64,000 nucleotides of DNA from positions 523,231 to 587,230 of the forward strand of contig QKPN01000002.1 in NCBI GenBank assembly GCA_003258405.1. Direction: 5' to 3'. The notes under the pieces were generated by a model that did not search any database, had not been told where the DNA came from, and saw only the letters and a program-made list of their open reading frames with translations. Shown one piece after another: positions 60,695-64,000 of this stretch (position 1 is the stretch's first letter; every line of letters begins with the position of its first letter). The position numbers were made by a program, and so were the translations under genes. Source of the DNA: Rhodobacteraceae bacterium DSL-40 (GTDB taxonomy: Bacteria; Pseudomonadota; Alphaproteobacteria; Rhodobacterales; Rhodobacteraceae).

Positions 60695-60878
60695 GGAGAC
60701 CGCCCTCTGCTCCTGCATTCGGCCGAACCTTATGCGCCGGCTGCGTGCGGTGCAACAGTTGGGTGCCGGAGATCAATGCCTGAGCAATCGCAGATCCCGG
60801 GGGCATCTGCCAAAGGTTTCGTGGACAGGAAGAAACCGGCGGCTTAGCGTTGTGAGCCAACAAGCGAGGGATCTCTCC

Positions 60879-62300
60879 ATGAATGCAATCATCGACTTCC
60901 TGAATACAATATTCTGGGGCTACGTGCTGATCTACGGCCTGCTTGCCGTTGGGATCTTCTTCACGATCCGCCTCGGATTTCCGCAGTTCGTCCACTTCTC
61001 CGAACTGTTCCGCACCGTGCTCGGCGCGCCGAAGAGCGACCAGCAGGGGATCTCGCCCTTCCAGGCGCTGACCGTCTCCCTCGCCTCCCGCGTGGGCACC
61101 GGCAATCTGGCCGGCGTCGCGGTGGCGCTCTATCTCGGCGGGCCCGGTGCGATCTTCTGGATGTGGATGGTCGCCCTCGTGGGGATGGCGACGGCCTATT
61201 CCGAATCTGCGCTCGCCCAGCTCTACAAGACCCATGGACCTGACGGGCTCTACCGCGGCGGGCCGGCCTTCTACATCGCCAAGGGCCTGAAGCAGCCCTG
61301 GCTCGGCTCGGTCTTCTCCGTCTGCCTCATCATCTCCTTCGGCCTCGTCTTCAACGCTGTGCAGGCCAATTCGATCGCCTCGGCGATGGAGGGGGCTTTC
61401 GGGGTGCCGACCTGGATCGTCGGCGTGCTCATCGCGGCGCTCACGGCCGTGGTGATCTTCGGGGGCATCAAGCAGATCGCACGGGTGGCCGAGGTTGTCG
61501 TGCCGTTCATGGCGGTCGCCTATCTCGGGCTCGCGCTCTTCGTGCTCATCACCAATATCGGTCAGGTGCCCGCGGTCTTCGGCCAGATCATCGGTTCGGC
61601 CTTCGGCTTCAACGAGGCGGTGGGCGGTGTCACCGGCGGCGTGATGGCGGCGATGCTCAACGGCGTGAAGCGCGGCCTCTTCTCCAACGAGGCCGGCATG
61701 GGCTCGGCCCCGAACATCGCGGCCGTGGCAACGCCCGTGCCGCATCACCCCTCCAGCCAGGGCTTCGTGCAGGCGCTCGGCGTCTTCATCGACACGCTGC
61801 TTATCTGTTCGGCGACGGCCTTCATGATCCTGCTCTCGGGCGCGCTCGTTCCCGGCTCGGAAGTGACCGGCACCCAGCTCACCCAAGCCGCGCTCGAGGC
61901 CCATATCGGCACCTTCGGCAAATACTTCATCGCCATCGCGATCTTCTTCTTCGCCTTCACCTCGATCATCGGCAATTACTCCTACTCCGAGAATGCGATG
62001 GTCTTCCTCGGCGTCGGCAACAAGGGCGGCCTCACGGTGCTGCGCTTCGGGGTGCTCGCCATGGTGATCTGGGGCGCGGTGCAGGCGGTCGCGACGGTCT
62101 TCAACACGGCGGATGCCTCGATGGGCCTGATGGCGACGGTGAACCTCATCGCGATTGTCGGGCTCTCGGGCACGGTGGCGAAGCTCACCAAGGACTATTT
62201 CGCGCAAAGGGCGGCCGGTCAGGAGCCGGTCTTCCATGCCGCCGATTATCCGGAGCTCGGCGATGAGATCGATCACTCGATCTGGTATCGCAACGAGTGA
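60879..62300 (+). CDS. sodium:alanine/glycine symporter (AGCS family)
   Basis: A 473-aa inner-membrane transporter with about eleven helices. AGCS signatures are seen in SLASRVGTGNLAGVAVALYL near residue 70, GGPAFYIAKGLKQPWLG, and GVKRGLFSNEAGMGSAPNIA near residue 270. It co-transports alanine or glycine with sodium. The ATG at 60879 has GAGGGA upstream. I looked for a glycine riboswitch in the 160-bp leader and did not find its conserved core. A clear terminator follows. Confidence 0.93.
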   Translation: MNAIIDFLNTIFWGYVLIYGLLAVGIFFTIRLGFPQFVHFSELFRTVLGAPKSDQQGISPFQALTVSLASRVGTGNLAGVAVALYLGGPGAIFWMWMVALVGMATAYSESALAQLYKTHGPDGLYRGGPAFYIAKGLKQPWLGSVFSVCLIISFGLVFNAVQANSIASAMEGAFGVPTWIVGVLIAALTAVVIFGGIKQIARVAEVVVPFMAVAYLGLALFVLITNIGQVPAVFGQIIGSAFGFNEAVGGVTGGVMAAMLNGVKRGLFSNEAGMGSAPNIAAVATPVPHHPSSQGFVQALGVFIDTLLICSATAFMILLSGALVPGSEVTGTQLTQAALEAHIGTFGKYFIAIAIFFFAFTSIIGNYSYSENAMVFLGVGNKGGLTVLRFGVLAMVIWGAVQAVATVFNTADASMGLMATVNLIAIVGLSGTVAKLTKDYFAQRAAGQEPVFHAADYPELGDEIDHSIWYRNE

Positions 62301-62320
62301 ACCGACAGGTCGCGACATGG

Positions 62321-62353
62321 CGGGGCCCGCGCGTTGCGGGCCCCGTTCCTTTT
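62321..62353 (+). terminator. intrinsic terminator of the symporter gene
   Basis: A perfect 10-bp stem (CGGGGCCCGC/GCGGGCCCCG) with a GCGTT loop and the T-rich tail TTCCTTTT, 20 bp after the stop. Confidence 0.82.
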
Positions 62354-62493
62354 GGTGCGGCCGGACCCGTGGCCAGGCCCATGCGCGTGTTTTCGCGCCG
62401 TTCCGGAGGTCGGTAAGGAAATGATCACTTCCTAACCAAGTGTTTACGGGAAGGCGCCATGCTCATCCCGGATCCGTCCGGCGGGGTGCTCGC

Positions 62494-63168
62494 GTGCGCA
62501 TTTCTGGAGTGGAGTCGATCGAGATGTTGGCATTCATGACCGGCGGCGGTCTGGTTGCACTTGCGGGGCTCTGGCTCATGCTCCGCGAGGGTGTGAGCGG
62601 TGCCGCGGCCAAGCTTGCTCTGGGAAGTTTCGAGGTGCAGAGCACCTCGGCCGGCTTCGCCGTGTTTCTCGCCGGAACCGCCGCCTTCACCGCGCCGCTC
62701 GTCGCACCCGAAAGCACCAAGGCGCTCGTCGAGCGTGTGATGCCCGCAGGCGCAGGGCCGGCGGATTTCGGGCTCACGCTCGAGCGCACGGCGCTTGGCA
62801 GCGTCACCGGCCTCATCCCCGCCGACAAGGAGCCCGACAACAATGCTGTCGAAGGCGCTGCGGTGGTGCGGCCCGGCGATCTCGCGGGCGGCACCCACTC
62901 GGGGGATGATCCGGACTGGTTCCTCTTCGACACCCGAAGCCTCGAGAACCAGCGTGTCGAAGTCGAGATCGAGGAGCGCGGCGAGGGATGCCACGCGCAT
63001 TTCTATGATGGCCAGCAGCAGTACATGGGGCTCGTCTCGCTCGTGCCGGGGCGCAATCTCTTCCGGCTCGACGTGAACAACAACGAGGCGTTCTTCGCCC
63101 AGCTCACCTGCCTCGAGACCGTCGGAACACAGGCCTATCACGTGAGCTTCGGCGCGGTCGCGAACTGA
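62494..63168 (+). CDS. uncharacterised membrane protein, tandem paralogue A
   Basis: A 224-aa protein. I start at GTG 62494 because the N-terminus then reads MRISGVESIE, matching MPISAIESAT of the next gene. Two helices follow (MTGGGLVALAGLWLML and AGFAVFLAGTAAFTAPLVA, about residues 15-70). The rest is a soluble domain ending in DDPDWFLFDT, GEGCHAHFYD, and LFRLDVNNNEAFFAQLTC. It contains two cysteines that may bond. I do not recognise the family; the C-terminal part looks like a small beta domain of the kind found after pre-peptidase regions. Confidence 0.75.
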   Translation: MRISGVESIEMLAFMTGGGLVALAGLWLMLREGVSGAAAKLALGSFEVQSTSAGFAVFLAGTAAFTAPLVAPESTKALVERVMPAGAGPADFGLTLERTALGSVTGLIPADKEPDNNAVEGAAVVRPGDLAGGTHSGDDPDWFLFDTRSLENQRVEVEIEERGEGCHAHFYDGQQQYMGLVSLVPGRNLFRLDVNNNEAFFAQLTCLETVGTQAYHVSFGAVAN

Positions 63169-63246
63169 GCTGCCGCGTCCCCTAACGCTCCCTTTACCAA
63201 TTTGCGCGAGGTCTTCGGCTGTCCCCGTCACCCGAGGATCTGTCCG

Positions 63247-63906
63247 TTGCCCATCTCCGCGATCGAGTCCGCAACCGATTCCACCCAGCTTCTGGCCCTC
63301 ATGGGCGGCGGAGGGCTGCTTGCGGCCCTCGGCTTCTGGCTCATGCTCTGGACGGGGCCGGGCGGCGAAAGCGCAAGGATCGCGCTCGGAAGCCTTCATG
63401 TGCCCGCAACCGCCGCGGGTTTCACGCTCTTTCTCGGCGGCATGGCGACCTTCTCGGCGCCTGTTGTCGCGCCGGGCGGCACCCATGCGATGCTGGCCCA
63501 GATTGCGCCGGCGGTCTTCGCGCCGGGCGCCGGAACGGAGCAGTTCGAGCTCGCAGCCGGGCATCCCGGGTCTGGCGGGTCTGCCGAGGAGGCGGCGGTT
63601 GCGCTCACGTCGGGCGCGCTTGTCGGCGGCACCCACGGCGGCGGAAGCATCGACTGGTTCCGGCTCGACACCGCGGGGCTCGAGGAGAGCCGCATCGAGG
63701 TCGCGATTTCCGAACGTGCCAGCGGTTGCCGGGCTCATGCCTTCGACAGCGAGATGAACCGGCTGGGCGCACGGCGGCTCGGTCCGGGGGAGAACCGGAT
63801 GACCCTCGATGTTTCGGGAAATCGGGAAATCTTCATGCAGCTGCTCTGCGACCGGAAAACGGCTGCGGGAAGCTACACCATCACCTTTGCGCCGAAGCGC
63901 GGGTGA
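63247..63906 (+). CDS. uncharacterised membrane protein, tandem paralogue B
   Basis: A 219-aa protein closely related to the previous gene: the same two helices (MGGGGLLAALGFWLML and AGFTLFLGGMATFSAPVVA) and the same closing pattern (GGSIDWFRLDT, ASGCRAHAFD, NRMTLDVSGNREIFMQLLC). The start is a TTG at 63247 with GAGGA eight bases upstream; no ATG lies before the conserved ISAIES residues. It follows copy A by 78 bp. No known function. Confidence 0.75.
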   Translation: MPISAIESATDSTQLLALMGGGGLLAALGFWLMLWTGPGGESARIALGSLHVPATAAGFTLFLGGMATFSAPVVAPGGTHAMLAQIAPAVFAPGAGTEQFELAAGHPGSGGSAEEAAVALTSGALVGGTHGGGSIDWFRLDTAGLEESRIEVAISERASGCRAHAFDSEMNRLGARRLGPGENRMTLDVSGNREIFMQLLCDRKTAAGSYTITFAPKRG

Positions 63907-63954
63907 TCCGGGCGCGCGGCGAAGGCGCGCCCGTGCTGTTCAGCGTGCCCTGGC

Positions 63955-64000
63955 TCAGATCTTGTCGGCGAGGGCGGGGACGGCGTCGAAGAGGTCAGCG
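63955..64000 (-). CDS. etfA: 3' end of a probable electron-transfer flavoprotein alpha subunit (partial)
   Basis: The minus strand ends ADLFDAVPALADKI followed by TGA, and the gene runs off the window. The C-terminal ADLFxAVPxL pattern is typical of EtfA. Near-neighbour hbd fits, since etfBA and hbd often cluster in Rhodobacterales. Only 14 residues are visible, so the call is tentative. Confidence 0.5.
   Translation of the reverse strand, partial: ADLFDAVPALADKI

Noticed and set aside
60719..60878. Possible glycine riboswitch upstream of the sodium:alanine symporter
   Set aside because: A GGACAG-like stretch is present, but the conserved GAGA and CACCGAAGGGGCAA-type elements are missing.
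60201..62318. A 705-codon open frame on the minus strand across the symporter gene
   Set aside because: Its downstream part is a frame-shifted reading of hbd and the rest is antisense to the symporter. No domain is recognisable.

Overview
The window is high-GC chromosomal DNA from an alphaproteobacterium. Gene content and gene order point to the order Rhodobacterales. The signs are the kdsD-lptCAB-rpoN-hpf-ptsN block, gltD and gltB separated by a small gene, a malyl-CoA lyase of the ethylmalonyl-CoA pathway type, a short ribonuclease D, the TIGR02302 protein next to a zinc-ribbon protein and ftsEX, and a PhyR-NepR-EcfG general stress locus. I see no phage genes, transposases, integrases or CRISPR arrays. 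The DNA is almost fully coding and mostly core genome.

Layout. 1-9 kb: cell-envelope sugar and LPS genes on the plus strand (cysQ, kdsB, galU), ended by hairpins and a perfect 52-bp palindrome. These face a minus-strand series (rnd, kdsD, lptC, lptA, lptB, rpoN, hpf, ptsN). A tRNA-Leu(CAG) follows at 9.1 kb. 9-18 kb: a serine hydrolase, a DUF808 membrane protein, a small lipoprotein, a GGDEF-EAL protein, ahcY, a family 8 glycosyltransferase, a DMT exporter and an HD phosphohydrolase. 18.7-21 kb: a YbbN/CnoX-Lon-like-Trm112-TrmO series. 21-27 kb: a TlpA-like thioredoxin diverging from argH, an LptM-like lipoprotein, a molybdopterin-fold protein, a cardiolipin synthase and lysA. 27-34 kb: the TIGR02302 protein, a zinc-ribbon protein, ftsE-ftsX-plsC, then accA and a LysR regulator on the minus strand. 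35-41 kb: a quinone oxidoreductase, a YjhX-like protein, malyl-CoA lyase, an NDUFA9-like protein, uppP and gltD. 41-50 kb: a GFA-family protein, gltB, an aldo/keto reductase, an SDR and two c-type cytochromes.

50-57 kb is the regulatory centre. It holds a HisKA_2 sensor kinase, the EcfG sigma factor, its anti-sigma NepR (59 aa) and the anti-anti-sigma regulator PhyR. They share one intergenic region in which two GGAAC-N16-CGTT promoters overlap face to face. A third perfect copy of this motif precedes a 56-aa DUF1328 membrane protein, and a weaker copy precedes a PRC-barrel protein, so the cluster appears to contain part of its own regulon. A metzincin protease without an obvious start codon, a YeiH transporter and a DUF2852 protein follow. 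57-64 kb: an ABM-domain protein, cytochrome b561 with two YceI proteins, 3-hydroxybutyryl-CoA dehydrogenase, a sodium:alanine symporter, two tandem uncharacterised membrane paralogues and the 3' end of a probable etfA.

The least explained signals are non-coding: an 11-bp-phased repeat cluster between gltD and the GFA gene, an orphan intrinsic terminator between uppP and gltD, the 52-bp palindrome, and the interleaved stress promoters. I found no clearly new multi-gene system. Promoter, terminator and start-site calls were made by eye and are less certain than the gene calls.
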